Position numbers and translations under genes: made by a program
Part shown: piece after piece, positions 1-7,761 of the stretch
How the letters are laid out: each line of letters begins with the position of its first letter
Numbering within the stretch: the stretch's first letter is position 1
DNA from: UBA4416 sp040389965
Lineage (GTDB): Bacteria; Bacteroidota; Bacteroidia; B-17B0; Aurantibacillaceae
NCBI GenBank assembly: GCA_040389965.1
Contig: JAZJZF010000041.1
Location: 1-64,000 of the forward strand
DNA length: 64,000 nucleotides
Direction of reading: 5' to 3'
The notes under the pieces: generated by a model
Told to the model about the DNA's origin: nothing
What the model saw: only the letters and a program-made list of their open reading frames with translations
Database searches by the model: none

Positions 1-4
1 CTCT

Positions 5-89
5 GGAGAAATGGCAGAGTGGTCGATTGCGGCAGTCTTGAAAACTGTTGAACCGTGAGGTTCCTGGGGTTCGAATCCCTATTTCTCCG
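5..89 (+). tRNA. tRNA-Ser(UGA)
   Basis: A full class II tRNA can be folded by eye. The acceptor stem GGAGAAA (5-11) pairs with TTTCTCC (82-88), with G89 as discriminator. The anticodon stem 32-36/44-48 closes a 7-base loop whose central triplet, 39-41, is TGA, so it reads UCA codons. The long variable arm and the GGTTCGAATCC T-arm are present. CCA is not encoded. A terminator follows directly, and a recombinase relic runs into the tRNA in antisense. Confidence 0.97.
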
Positions 90-93
90 CAAG

Positions 94-136
94 AAGGGAC
101 TTACTACTTTTCGGAGTTTTAAGTCCCTTTTCTTTT
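94..136 (+). terminator. Rho-independent terminator after tRNA-Ser
   Basis: A perfect 10-bp inverted repeat, AAGGGACTTA (94-103) and TAAGTCCCTT (120-129), is followed by a T-rich run to 136. It sits five bases after the tRNA and should end its transcript. The same bases lie inside the antisense reading frame of the recombinase relic. Confidence 0.8.
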
Positions 137-142
137 ATACTC

Positions 143-167
143 AAATCGCCCGTCTGTCGGGCGATTT
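143..167. repeat. Perfect 10-bp inverted repeat
   Basis: AAATCGCCCG (143-152) and CGGGCGATTT (158-167) pair perfectly around a five-base loop. The stem is GC-rich in an AT-rich setting. There is no T run after it on the plus strand. It could be a second hairpin backing up the tRNA terminator, or part of the end of the lost integrative element. Confidence 0.55.
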
Positions 168-363
168 CAGAGATTACAACATTTGGTTTTGGAGTTAGAA
201 ATACTCCTATTTTCTTATCATAGAGCAAACCATCAGGAAAAATCAGTTTTTGCAGACAGTCTTTAGAACTAAACTCTCCTTCTACCCATATTCTATTGAG
301 ATTGCGGCATAAATTAATTGCATCATTGAGTTTAATATCAAGGTTAGTAAATATTTAAGCAGC

Positions 364-576
364 ATGTTAAAGGTGTTAACTGATCAGAACACACAATACC
401 ACATACATGAAAAACTGATTGAGAAAGCAAAAGAAAAACTGTCTACTACAAATCTTTCGGTAAGTGAAATAGCCTACGAGTTAGGATTTGAGCACTCACA
501 ATCATTCAGTAAATTATTTAAAAATAAAACGAATGTATCACCCATAAAATTCAGGGCTTCGTTTAACAGCAATTAG
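364..576 (+). pseudogene. 5'-truncated AraC-family regulator (HTH only)
   Basis: The 70-residue reading frame holds only the second half of an AraC-type DNA-binding domain: SVSEIAYELGFEHSQSFSKL followed by FKNKTNVSPIKFR, which is the second helix-turn-helix and its conserved tail. Family members are about 280-300 residues with an N-terminal sensor domain, which is absent. The frame upstream of the ATG leads into the recombinase relic on the other strand, so both genes lost their 5' parts at about the same point (355-364). Probably non-functional. A small functional HTH protein is possible but unlikely, as the first HTH is incomplete. Confidence 0.7.
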
Positions 577-631
577 TATACTATTACAGTTCATCATTAG
601 TTTACTTTGGATCCTAAACTATAAGCGATTT

Positions 632-1003
632 CTACCGCTCTGATCTGATTTTCTGTTTGTGCTTTGTTCCCCAATTGTGCAGGGCTTGCACAATTGGCCG
701 TATCGTTTTTCCGTAATCGGTTGGTTCATATTCAACCACAACGGGTGTTTGGTCGGCATATACTTTGCGTTTTACAAAACCGTTTAATTCTAACTCTTTC
801 AATTCGTTTGAAAGTACCCGTGCCGAAATTCCTCCGATAGAGCGCTGTAATTCATTAAAACGCCTCTTGTCAGTTTTTATTAAAGCCGTAATGATACGCA
901 GCTTCCACTTGCCGCCAATAACGTACAGGGCATCATCCACTGATGACAAACGTCCCTGGCAAGTTTCGGGCATTTTGGGTTCTTTCGCTGTTTTCTTTAT
1001 CAT
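632..1003 (-). CDS. HxlR-family winged-helix transcriptional regulator
   Basis: The 123-residue protein has the HxlR pattern: a cysteine near the N-terminus (PETCQG, about residue 15), then ALYVIGGKWKLRIITAL, RRFNELQRSIGGIS, LSNELKELELNGFVKR and YEPTDYGKTI. Length is normal for the family. HxlR/YodB-type proteins are dimeric repressors, often of quinone or azo-compound reductases, and the single N-terminal cysteine is used for thiol sensing in some. It is transcribed divergently from azoR, 92 bases apart, which fits a local repressor of azoR-doxX. The sensing role is inference. Confidence 0.9.
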   Translation of the reverse strand: MIKKTAKEPKMPETCQGRLSSVDDALYVIGGKWKLRIITALIKTDKRRFNELQRSIGGISARVLSNELKELELNGFVKRKVYADQTPVVVEYEPTDYGKTIRPIVQALHNWGTKHKQKIRSER

Positions 1004-1047
1004 AACTAACCTAAAGGTAACTACTAACCTTTTGTTTACTACTAACT

Positions 1048-1074
1048 TTTGATAAGTAAATATAAATACTTTTG
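1048..1074 (+). promoter_or_regulatory. Promoter of azoR with overlapping inverted repeat
   Basis: TACTTTTG (1067-1074) is an exact match to the Bacteroidota -7 box TAnnTTTG. An upstream TTTG lies at 1048-1051, 15 bases before it, which is a short spacing. AAGTA (1054-1058) and TACTT (1067-1071) form an inverted repeat over the spacer and -7 box. Two copies of ACTACTAAC start near 1020 and 1038. An HxlR operator here would block polymerase; this is inferred. Confidence 0.5.
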
Positions 1075-1095
1075 GTGCATAAAAAAATATTCATT

Positions 1096-1710
1096 ATGAA
1101 AAAAGTATTAAGAATTATGTCAAGCCCACGTGGCGAGGCTTCTATAAGCGCTAAATTAGGAAATGCTATTGTTGAAAGGGTGAAAGGAAAATATCCCGAC
1201 AGCGTAGTGAAAGAGCGGAATTTGGCAAAAAATGTTTTTCCGCATTTGGATGAGGCCCTTATCAACTCGTTTTTTACTCCTACGGAGAGTCTATCGGCAG
1301 AGCAAGTCGAAATCATTAAATATTCGAACGAAGCAATTGCAGAGCTGCAGGAAGCCGATATTATTGTCATTGACACGCCCATGTATAACTTCAGTATTTC
1401 TTCCACTTTAAAAACATATCTCGATCATATAGTAAGAAGGGGCGTTACATTCACTACTACTGAAAAATATCCCGGTGGAATAGAGGGCTTACTGAAAAAC
1501 AAAAAAGTATACCTTGCTTTTTCTGCATCCGGTATTTATTCGGAAGGAGGCGCATTCCAGTCTTACGATTTTGTAGCACCTCATCTTAAAGCCGTTTTGG
1601 GTTGGGTAGGAATGAAAGACATTACCGTTTTTCGTGCAGAAGGATTAGCTATCCCTACTGTTCAGGAAACAGCATTGCAAAAAGGAATCGACAGTATCGT
1701 CATTGATTAA
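1096..1710 (+). CDS. azoR: FMN-dependent NADH-azoreductase (AzoR-like flavodoxin fold)
   Basis: The 204-residue protein begins MKKVLRIMSSPRGEASISAK, the phosphate-binding loop of FMN-dependent quinone/azo reductases, and has the AzoR motif PMYNFSISSTLKTYLDHIVR and a GGAFQSYDF segment. Family length is about 200. Such enzymes reduce quinones and azo compounds by two-electron transfer from NAD(P)H in the cytoplasm. I place the start at ATG 1096, not 1072, because 1067-1074 is an excellent -7 box and family members begin MKKVL. It forms an operon with the DoxX-like gene 13 bases downstream and is probably controlled by the divergent HxlR protein. Confidence 0.9.
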   Translation: MKKVLRIMSSPRGEASISAKLGNAIVERVKGKYPDSVVKERNLAKNVFPHLDEALINSFFTPTESLSAEQVEIIKYSNEAIAELQEADIIVIDTPMYNFSISSTLKTYLDHIVRRGVTFTTTEKYPGGIEGLLKNKKVYLAFSASGIYSEGGAFQSYDFVAPHLKAVLGWVGMKDITVFRAEGLAIPTVQETALQKGIDSIVID

Positions 1711-1723
1711 ATAATTTATCAAA

Positions 1724-2089
1724 ATGAAAAAAATAAAAATTACCTATTATATTACAACGGGACTTATGTCTTTTGCAATGCTTTTTTCGACTTATGCTTA
1801 TTTAATAAAGCCCGAATTAAAAGAGGCATTTCAACATTTGGGCTTTCCTGATTATTTTAGAATAGAATTGGCAGTGGCTAAGTGTATAGCTGCTATTGCA
1901 CTTTGGCTTCCTATCCGCTTATTGAAAGAAACAGCTTATATTGGCTTAGCAATTAGTTTTATTTCTGCAGTTATTGCACATATTGCTATGGGCGACTCAA
2001 CCGGTCATACTATTTATCCCGTAGTTGTTTTAGCAATATTAGTTGCTTCATATGTGAGTGATGCAAAAATTACTGCGCGTTCAATTTAG
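1724..2089 (+). CDS. DoxX-like family membrane protein
   Basis: The 121-residue protein has four hydrophobic segments (about residues 8-28, 50-65, 72-90 and 97-113) and the pattern of DoxX-like proteins, including FPDYFRIELAVAKCIAAIALWLP. These small inner-membrane proteins are often paired with oxidoreductases and HxlR regulators; their biochemical role is poorly defined. The gene follows azoR by 13 bases and ends just before a terminator, so the two are co-transcribed. Confidence 0.85.
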   Translation: MKKIKITYYITTGLMSFAMLFSTYAYLIKPELKEAFQHLGFPDYFRIELAVAKCIAAIALWLPIRLLKETAYIGLAISFISAVIAHIAMGDSTGHTIYPVVVLAILVASYVSDAKITARSI

Positions 2090-2105
2090 AATGAGCGTTC
2101 TACTC

Positions 2106-2140
2106 AAAGGATTTACCCGTTAAAAAGGTAAGTCCTTTTT
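2106..2140 (+). terminator. Terminator of azoR-doxX
   Basis: AAAGGATTTACC (2106-2117) pairs with GGTAAGTCCTTT (2127-2138) with one G-T wobble, followed by Ts to 2140. Confidence 0.8.
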
Positions 2141-2204
2141 ATGATAGTAAAATTGCCTTTGTATTTGGCAATTAAGGCTATTATAGAATTCAGAATCTTT
2201 TACG

Positions 2205-3191
2205 TTAATGATGGATGGCTAAACTGGAATACCGTTTTGGTTTCATACCGATATGCTCTTCAAATAACTTTCCAAAATGGCTTAGGTTACTAAAGCCCAT
2301 GTGGTAGCCTACTTCTGAGACCGTTAGTTTTTGTTCTTTCAGTAAACGGGCGGCTTCCTGCATTCTAAACGATTGGTAATAATTAAATATACTATTGCCA
2401 AATATCTGTTTAAATATGCGTTTCAGTTTCGATTCACTAAAACCGGCCATTTTTGCCAGATCACTTATAACAGGTGGTTCGTTTAATTTATGAATGATAT
2501 GGTCTCTTATTTTATAAATGATTTCTACATCATTTACATTCAATGATGCTACATTTACATTTTCTCTTTTGAGTAACTCTTCAAACAGTAAACAAATTAA
2601 CTCTTCGGCTTTTAGTTTAAAATAAAACTGTTGCAAGCCCGGTTGTATTTTGGCATTCGCTATTTCATTCGCTACTTTTTGAATAGCCGGCGATACTAAT
2701 TCTTCAAAGAGAAAAGACTGGTTGTGCTCGGCAATCGTTTTTAAAATTTCGTTATCCAATTCAGAATTAATTAATTCTTTCAGATAGCTAATGCTTATGG
2801 CAATATTGATGGAATTGTATTTTATAGTACTTTCAATAAATTTCTCTGAATCTATATTACTTGAAACTACCTGAACAGAAGGAATTTGTACTTTTTCAGA
2901 GTTTAATTTAGTTGCATTATATTCTTTAGTCAGGTTTGATTTGAATATATTATTAAAAAAGAAAATAACGTTTGCTTCATCATTCGCTTGTCCTTTTCTC
3001 TTTACGAGCAAATCGCTTTTTAACTCGTAATCCTGTATCATCATTTTCATAGTTGGCCCAAAATAGAAGCCCCGTATATATCCTTTACCATACTGCTTTG
3101 GTATGATCAATTTGCCCTTTTCCACTTTGCCATTCACTATATTGGCAAACCCTTCCATAAGGCCTATACCGTTCTTTATTTTTAGTTCCAT
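2205..3191 (-). CDS. AraC-family transcriptional regulator
   Basis: The 328-residue protein has a C-terminal AraC DNA-binding domain (about 225-325) with both helix-turn-helices: ISDLAKMAGFSESKLKRIF and LTVSEVGYHMGFSNLSHFGK, ending KPKRY. The N-terminal 200 residues resemble no sensor domain I can name. It is divergent from the Tet(X)-like monooxygenase with 103 bases between the starts, which suggests it activates or represses that gene in response to a substrate. No good TAnnTTTG box is seen on its own side. Confidence 0.9.
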   Translation of the reverse strand: MELKIKNGIGLMEGFANIVNGKVEKGKLIIPKQYGKGYIRGFYFGPTMKMMIQDYELKSDLLVKRKGQANDEANVIFFFNNIFKSNLTKEYNATKLNSEKVQIPSVQVVSSNIDSEKFIESTIKYNSINIAISISYLKELINSELDNEILKTIAEHNQSFLFEELVSPAIQKVANEIANAKIQPGLQQFYFKLKAEELICLLFEELLKRENVNVASLNVNDVEIIYKIRDHIIHKLNEPPVISDLAKMAGFSESKLKRIFKQIFGNSIFNYYQSFRMQEAARLLKEQKLTVSEVGYHMGFSNLSHFGKLFEEHIGMKPKRYSSLAIHH

Positions 3192-3263
3192 GACTTTAAA
3201 TTTGACCGTTTACAGCTATTAAATGATCAAATGTAGATATTTTATCTCATATTATAGATTCAC

Positions 3264-3289
3264 CTTTGTATCATAATTCAAATACAAAG
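3264..3289. promoter_or_regulatory. Inverted repeat before the monooxygenase gene
   Basis: CTTTGTAT (3264-3271) and ATACAAAG (3282-3289) form an 8-bp inverted repeat with a 10-base spacer, ending five bases before the ATG at 3295. CACCTTTG (3261-3268) is a one-mismatch -7 box that overlaps the left arm. It may be an operator or a 5' hairpin covering the start. Confidence 0.4.
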
Positions 3290-3294
3290 TAAAG

Positions 3295-4563
3295 ATGTTA
3301 CTCAAAAATAAAAGTGTTGCTATTATTGGTGGTGGTCCGGGAGGCTTAACCCTTGCAAGATTGTTACAATTAAAAGGTGTTCATGTAAAAGTATACGAAA
3401 GGGATATGAATAGAACGGTTCGTTTGCAGGGCGGTGCGCTTGATCTCCATACCGAATCAGGATTAGCAGCTTTAAAGAAAGCTAATTTAATGGAAGAGTT
3501 TAAAAAGAATTACAGACCGGGTGCAGAGAAAACCCGCGTGGTAGATCATCATGCTAAAATTTATGCCGACCAGCATACAGAAGCTACAACGGATACTTTT
3601 GGAGACGAAAACCACCGGCCTGAAATTGACCGTGGGCCTCTAAGAGATATTTTATTGGATTCGCTACAATCTGATACAGTTGTTTGGGATAGTCATATTA
3701 CTTCTATAGAACCTATTGGAAATACCTGGAAAATAATTTTCCAGAATGGTAACACCATTATTGCTGATGTTGTCATTGGTGCTGATGGAGCTAACTCTAA
3801 AATCCGACCTTTTGTTACTCCTATAAAACCGGTTTGGGCAGGAATTACAATGATTGAGGGATCGATCTATAATTCGGAAAAAACAGCGCCCGGAATTCAT
3901 AAATTGCTTAAAGGAGGAAAAATATTTGCTTACGGAAATGAAAAAACCCTGATTGTAAGTTCGAAAGGTGATGGCAATTTTGGATTTGCTACAGGTGTAA
4001 AAACGGATGAGTCTTGGGTTCGCGATTGCGGAATAGATTTTAAAGACAACAAGCAAGTATTGGCCTGGTTCAAAAAAGAATTCTCGGAATGGGATAATGT
4101 TTGGCACGAATTGTTTGCAGATGAAAAAACATTGTTTATACCAAGACCACAATATTGTATGCCCTTAGATCAATATTGGGAGGCCAAGCCAAACATTACA
4201 CTTATTGGAGATGCAGCTCATTGGATGCCACCATTTGCCGGTGAAGGCGTAAATATGGCAATGCTTGATGCTTTGCAATTAAGCGAGAGCTTAACTAATC
4301 CTGCATTTTCAGACACAAAATCGGCCATTGCCAATTACGAGAAACAAATGTTTAAACGCTTTAAAAAAATAGGCCAGGGCACTTTGTTTAATACCAAATG
4401 GATGCACCAGCCCGATGCATTAAATAATATGCTATCGATGTTTAGTAAAAACAGTTTTAAATTATTACGGTTCATGGGCAAGATGTGGGTAAGTGTAACA
4501 GTGATTCCTTTTTTTAGAAAAGCCCTGAGACTTTCGCCTAACGAAATATTTGATAAGGCATAG
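3295..4563 (+). CDS. FAD-dependent monooxygenase, Tet(X)-like
   Basis: The 422-residue protein has the FAD-binding Rossmann motif IIGGGPGGLTLARLLQ (residues 10-25), VYERD, a GGALDLHTESG segment, the middle motif VIGADGANSKIR and the second FAD motif GDAAHWMPPFAGEGVN (about 305-320). The order and wording follow the tetracycline-inactivating Tet(X) family closely (for example GTLDLHxxSG and GDAAHLMPPFAGQGVN in Tet(X), recalled from memory). It is about 35-40 residues longer at the C-terminus. Reaction: NADPH-dependent hydroxylation of an aromatic substrate. Whether tetracyclines are substrates cannot be told from sequence. Probably controlled by the divergent AraC protein. Confidence 0.88.
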   Translation: MLLKNKSVAIIGGGPGGLTLARLLQLKGVHVKVYERDMNRTVRLQGGALDLHTESGLAALKKANLMEEFKKNYRPGAEKTRVVDHHAKIYADQHTEATTDTFGDENHRPEIDRGPLRDILLDSLQSDTVVWDSHITSIEPIGNTWKIIFQNGNTIIADVVIGADGANSKIRPFVTPIKPVWAGITMIEGSIYNSEKTAPGIHKLLKGGKIFAYGNEKTLIVSSKGDGNFGFATGVKTDESWVRDCGIDFKDNKQVLAWFKKEFSEWDNVWHELFADEKTLFIPRPQYCMPLDQYWEAKPNITLIGDAAHWMPPFAGEGVNMAMLDALQLSESLTNPAFSDTKSAIANYEKQMFKRFKKIGQGTLFNTKWMHQPDALNNMLSMFSKNSFKLLRFMGKMWVSVTVIPFFRKALRLSPNEIFDKA

Positions 4564-4621
4564 TGGAATGGGCCTATCATTAAGCCGATCTGAGCTTTAG
4601 TTAAAAAAAGTTAGTAATTTA

Positions 4622-4649
4622 TTGGATGGTTGTAATTCTTTTACCTTTA
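4622..4649 (+). promoter_or_regulatory. Probable promoter of the DsbD-N-like gene
   Basis: TTG at 4622-4624, 17-base spacer, then TACCTTTA at 4642-4649, one mismatch from TAnnTTTG. The start codon at 4669 follows 19 bases later. Confidence 0.45.
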
Positions 4650-4668
4650 ATTACTAACTAATTCCATT

Positions 4669-5172
4669 ATGGCAAAACAATTTTTTTTAACCATTCTTTT
4701 ATTCGCGTTTACTACCACTTTTGTAAACGGTCAATCCAATCCCTTTGCAAAAGGACCTGCTAGCCATTCACAATGGAAACTTTCGTCAAAGAAAATAAGC
4801 GATTGCGAATACGATTTAATATTTACTGTAACCTTAGACAAAGGATGGCATACGTATTCAATTGTTAAGATTAAAGGTGCAGAACTCGAAGTGTTTCCTA
4901 CAAATATTGTTTTAAAATCTAATAAAGAGTATACACTTGTCGGAGATCTCACCGAAACGAAGCCGGTTGCCGAATACGACAAGACTATAAAAAAGACTGT
5001 TTTGCTTCATTATAATAAAGTCGTGTTTACACAAAGAGTTAAACTAAACTCAGGCAATAATGTGAAAATCAGTGGCACATACCAAAATCAGGTATGTAAC
5101 GATGTGTGCGAAACGCCTCCTTACGAGGAATTTGATTTTAATTTGCAAGGGACATTGACCTGCAAAAAATAA
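4669..5172 (+). CDS. Secreted DsbD N-terminal-domain-like protein
   Basis: The 167-residue protein has a signal peptide (MAKQFFLTILLFAFTTTFVNG, cut near QS) and a single immunoglobulin-like domain of the DsbD-alpha type. The diagnostic end YQNQVCNDVCETPPYEEF holds two cysteines near PP, like the redox pair of nDsbD. In full DsbD this domain passes electrons to periplasmic thiol-disulfide partners. Here no membrane or thioredoxin domain follows, so it is stand-alone. The gene is monocistronic and convergent with the ABC-F gene. A redox role is inferred. Confidence 0.75.
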   Translation: MAKQFFLTILLFAFTTTFVNGQSNPFAKGPASHSQWKLSSKKISDCEYDLIFTVTLDKGWHTYSIVKIKGAELEVFPTNIVLKSNKEYTLVGDLTETKPVAEYDKTIKKTVLLHYNKVVFTQRVKLNSGNNVKISGTYQNQVCNDVCETPPYEEFDFNLQGTLTCKK

Positions 5173-5220
5173 CTTTCAGAAAAGATTAAATTCTTTATTA
5201 CGCCAACATATTTCTCCGTA

Positions 5221-6810
5221 TTACTCCAGAATAATGGATCGTTCAATGTGTATCTGTTTCAAAAAATACTCGTCGTGAGATACAACTAAGAGCGTTCCCT
5301 GATATTCGTTAATAGCCGAAATTAAAATTTCTATGTTTTGAATATCCAGGTTATTTGTAGGTTCATCCAATACAATAATGTCAGGAGCCTGGTCGCTGAT
5401 TGTTAGGGAACAGAGCATCAGTCTCATTTTTTCTCCGCCGCTTAATACCTTGCAACGTTTATCCCAATCTACTTTGGTAAACAAAAAACGGTTTAAGCGC
5501 ATTTTAATTTCATGTTCCTGTATTGCGCCTGTATTAAATTCTTGAGCCTGTTCGTAAACTGTCAGTTGATTATCAACTAAGGAGTAGTCCTGATCCATAT
5601 AAATAGTTTTGAGAACGCATCTATCTATGCTTCCCCATTGAGGCCGGAGCTTATCCAACATCAGTTTTAATAAGCTCGTTTTACCTGAGCCGTTTGCCCC
5701 TTTAATAGCAATGCGTTCGCCGCTCCTGATTTGAAAATTCAGAGATTCTTTCCAAAGTAATTTGTCGTCATAGGCAAAATTAACAGCATTTACAGTTATC
5801 AATATTTTTCCTTTATGAAGGATAGAGTCGCCAACATCTAGTTTCATTTTGTCTGTATCCGTTAGTCTTTTATGCATTTGATCAACGGTTTGAGAAAGAG
5901 CATCCACTTTTTCGGCATGCACATTTTTTAGGTGTGATGTGCTTTTTTCAGCATTATTTCTGAATGTATTCATTGAAATGGTAGGAAGTCCTGCTTTTTC
6001 CTGCTTTTTCTTTCCACGTGCGTCCAGTCTTTGACGGCGTTCCAAAGATTCCTTTTCGGTTTTCCGGGCTTTACGGAGCGCTTTTTCTTTGTTCTTTAGA
6101 TCCTGTTGCAGGGTATTGCTTTCAATTATTTTTTGCTCTGCGTAAAAATCATAATTACCGCCATACGTCGTTATGCCATGTTTACTGAGTTCGAAAGTGG
6201 TATCAAGAAGATTCAGTAAAGTTCTGTCGTGACTTACCACCACCAGCGTATGTGTCGTTTCATGGATATAATCGTAAAGAATAGTTCTGCTAAACGTATC
6301 TAAATTATTGCTCGGTTCGTCCAGCAAAACAATTTCGGGATGATGGATATTGATCCCTGCGAGAAAAACCCTTGTTTTTTGTCCGCCACTCAGGCTTTCC
6401 ATTTTTTGATTAAGATCTATCCCGTCGAGTTTCCAATGCATCAACGCTTCTTTGCAACGTTCCTCAATGGTCCAGTCGTCGTTAAGCAAAGCCAGATTCA
6501 TATCCGTTACATGACCATTCAATATGTGGTTTAACGCATTGAGTTTGTCATCAATATGCAAGGCCCGTGCAATAGTATAATCATTAAACTGGCCAAAATG
6601 CTGAGGCACATAATAGGGCCTTGAATTTGTTTTGATGTGCCCGGCAGATAAAGGTAAAACGCCTGCTAGAATTTTGAGTAGGATGGATTTACCCACGCCG
6701 TTATTGCCTATTAAAGCAACTTTATCATGTTTGTTTATAATAACATTTATATCAGTAAACAGTGCATCTTTATTAGGATGCAGGTATGTAATACCCTGAA
6801 GAATAAGCAT
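5221..6810 (-). CDS. ABC-F family ATPase
   Basis: The 529-residue protein has two ATP-binding cassettes and no membrane segments. Cassette 1: Walker A GNNGVGKS (about 36), signature LSGGQKTRVFLAG, Walker B IVLLDEPSNNLD. Cassette 2: GANGSGKTS (about 360), LSGGEKMRL, IIVLDEPTNNLD. A charged linker (about 230-300, rich in K, E and R) joins them. ABC-F proteins act on the ribosome, either as translation factors or as antibiotic target protectors. The subfamily cannot be assigned with certainty. The upstream leader has a promoter about 110 bases away and a hairpin, as in attenuation-controlled resistance members. Confidence 0.92.
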   Translation of the reverse strand: MLILQGITYLHPNKDALFTDINVIINKHDKVALIGNNGVGKSILLKILAGVLPLSAGHIKTNSRPYYVPQHFGQFNDYTIARALHIDDKLNALNHILNGHVTDMNLALLNDDWTIEERCKEALMHWKLDGIDLNQKMESLSGGQKTRVFLAGINIHHPEIVLLDEPSNNLDTFSRTILYDYIHETTHTLVVVSHDRTLLNLLDTTFELSKHGITTYGGNYDFYAEQKIIESNTLQQDLKNKEKALRKARKTEKESLERRQRLDARGKKKQEKAGLPTISMNTFRNNAEKSTSHLKNVHAEKVDALSQTVDQMHKRLTDTDKMKLDVGDSILHKGKILITVNAVNFAYDDKLLWKESLNFQIRSGERIAIKGANGSGKTSLLKLMLDKLRPQWGSIDRCVLKTIYMDQDYSLVDNQLTVYEQAQEFNTGAIQEHEIKMRLNRFLFTKVDWDKRCKVLSGGEKMRLMLCSLTISDQAPDIIVLDEPTNNLDIQNIEILISAINEYQGTLLVVSHDEYFLKQIHIERSIILE

Positions 6811-6840
6811 AATTTCTTTTTTAATTGTAAATAATGATAG

Positions 6841-6860
6841 GAGCCATTAGGTGCTGGCTC
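6841..6860 (-). promoter_or_regulatory. Leader hairpin before the ABC-F gene
   Basis: GAGCCA (6841-6846) and TGGCTC (6855-6860) form a perfect 6-bp stem with an 8-base loop, 30 bases upstream of the ATG at 6810, inside the predicted 5' leader. It has no T run, so it would act on translation or as one arm of an attenuator. Confidence 0.4.
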
Positions 6861-6919
6861 TATTTATTTTCCTGAAAAGAAATGAGGTATTACATGAATG
6901 TACTTTTGAATGAAGTATG

Positions 6920-6927
6920 CAAAGTTA
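6920..6927 (-). promoter_or_regulatory. -7 box of the ABC-F gene
   Basis: Read on the minus strand this is TAACTTTG, an exact TAnnTTTG match. No TTG lies at the usual distance upstream. It predicts a 5' leader of about 100 bases for the ABC-F mRNA. Confidence 0.45.
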
Positions 6928-6980
6928 AGAAAATAGTGCAAATAAAATAAGAAAATTGATTTACTGAAAACAACTTAATT

Positions 6981-7691
6981 TTAATCATACTCTGATGCGC
7001 CATGCGTAACAGGAATCATTTTTTTTGATGTTTGGATTTCAATAGAATCAATTCCTCCATATTGCTTATTGATGTTATTTAAATCTTTACTTATAAAGCG
7101 TTGTATAAAACCAATAACAACACTATTTGCAAAGCCTGTTAGTTTATGGTCTTTTAATTCCCAGTGATCATATATATTAAACTGCCGAACAACATCCTCC
7201 GCATTCTTTATAAATGTGGCAGTAGATAAAGCTATACGTTCTTTTGTTTGCGGTGAGCAATCGGGAGAGTAATTTATATTTATGGAACAATACTCGTACC
7301 AATATAACCAATTTCGTATTTCAGGTTTCGACAGTAAAGCTTCAGATCCTTTAATTTCAAAGCTTAAGCGTTCCTGCCAATTTTTGAAATTGGAATAATT
7401 TAGTAAGTAAGCCAAAAATTTTCTGAATAAAAAAAAGGCACTTACAATAGAGCAAAGTACTAAAATTAAAATCACGGTCGGGTTGTTTTTAGTGTCTCCC
7501 GTTAAAAAAGTCACCAGCACTATTAACGATAATGTTAAAGGAGCATAAGCCATAAAACCTAAAAATGTATTGTAGTAAGGATTACCAAAGCCGCGATCAC
7601 GCAGAGCAACATACAGTTTAAATGAATTACCATTTTTAGTTGGCTTAGGAGTAGTGATTAAAATAGGTTTTATGACTTGTTTTTTATTCAC
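6981..7691 (-). CDS. Unrecognised protein with two membrane segments
   Basis: I do not recognise this 236-residue protein. It has a basic N-terminus, two transmembrane helices close together (about residues 47-64 and 72-90) and a soluble C-terminal half of about 140 residues with tryptophan- and tyrosine-rich segments (WLYWYEYCS). No signal peptide is seen. It ends shortly before the ABC-F leader and starts 150 bases from a divergently transcribed membrane protein. Composition looks native. Confidence 0.7.
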   Translation of the reverse strand: MNKKQVIKPILITTPKPTKNGNSFKLYVALRDRGFGNPYYNTFLGFMAYAPLTLSLIVLVTFLTGDTKNNPTVILILVLCSIVSAFFLFRKFLAYLLNYSNFKNWQERLSFEIKGSEALLSKPEIRNWLYWYEYCSININYSPDCSPQTKERIALSTATFIKNAEDVVRQFNIYDHWELKDHKLTGFANSVVIGFIQRFISKDLNNINKQYGGIDSIEIQTSKKMIPVTHGASEYD

Positions 7692-7761
7692 CTTGCTTGC
7701 GTTTAAATGGTATATCTTAAAAGTAAAGATAATTCAATAGCAATTCTAAAATTTTAATCAA

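Larger units (their letters stand above)
79..354 (-). pseudogene. C-terminal relic of a large serine recombinase
   Basis: The minus-strand frame is open from 354 to a TAG at 79-81, about 91 codons, with no start codon at the expected place. Its first half reads FTNLDIKLNDAINLC, then a stretch with WVEGEFSSKDCLQKLIFPDG, then YDKK and TP. This matches the C-terminal end of the large serine (resolvase-type) site-specific recombinases common in Bacteroidota, usually over 500 residues. The catalytic domain is missing. The last third runs antisense through the tRNA terminator and into the tRNA-Ser 3' end, as in intact relatives whose tails read into tRNA genes. I infer a leftover from an integrative element that used this tRNA as attachment site. 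Confidence 0.6.

Noticed and set aside
1072..1095. Longer start for azoR
   Set aside because: It overlaps the -7 box at 1067-1074.
4669..5172. Full DsbD thiol:disulfide interchange protein
   Set aside because: Only the N-terminal type domain exists; no transmembrane or thioredoxin domain follows.
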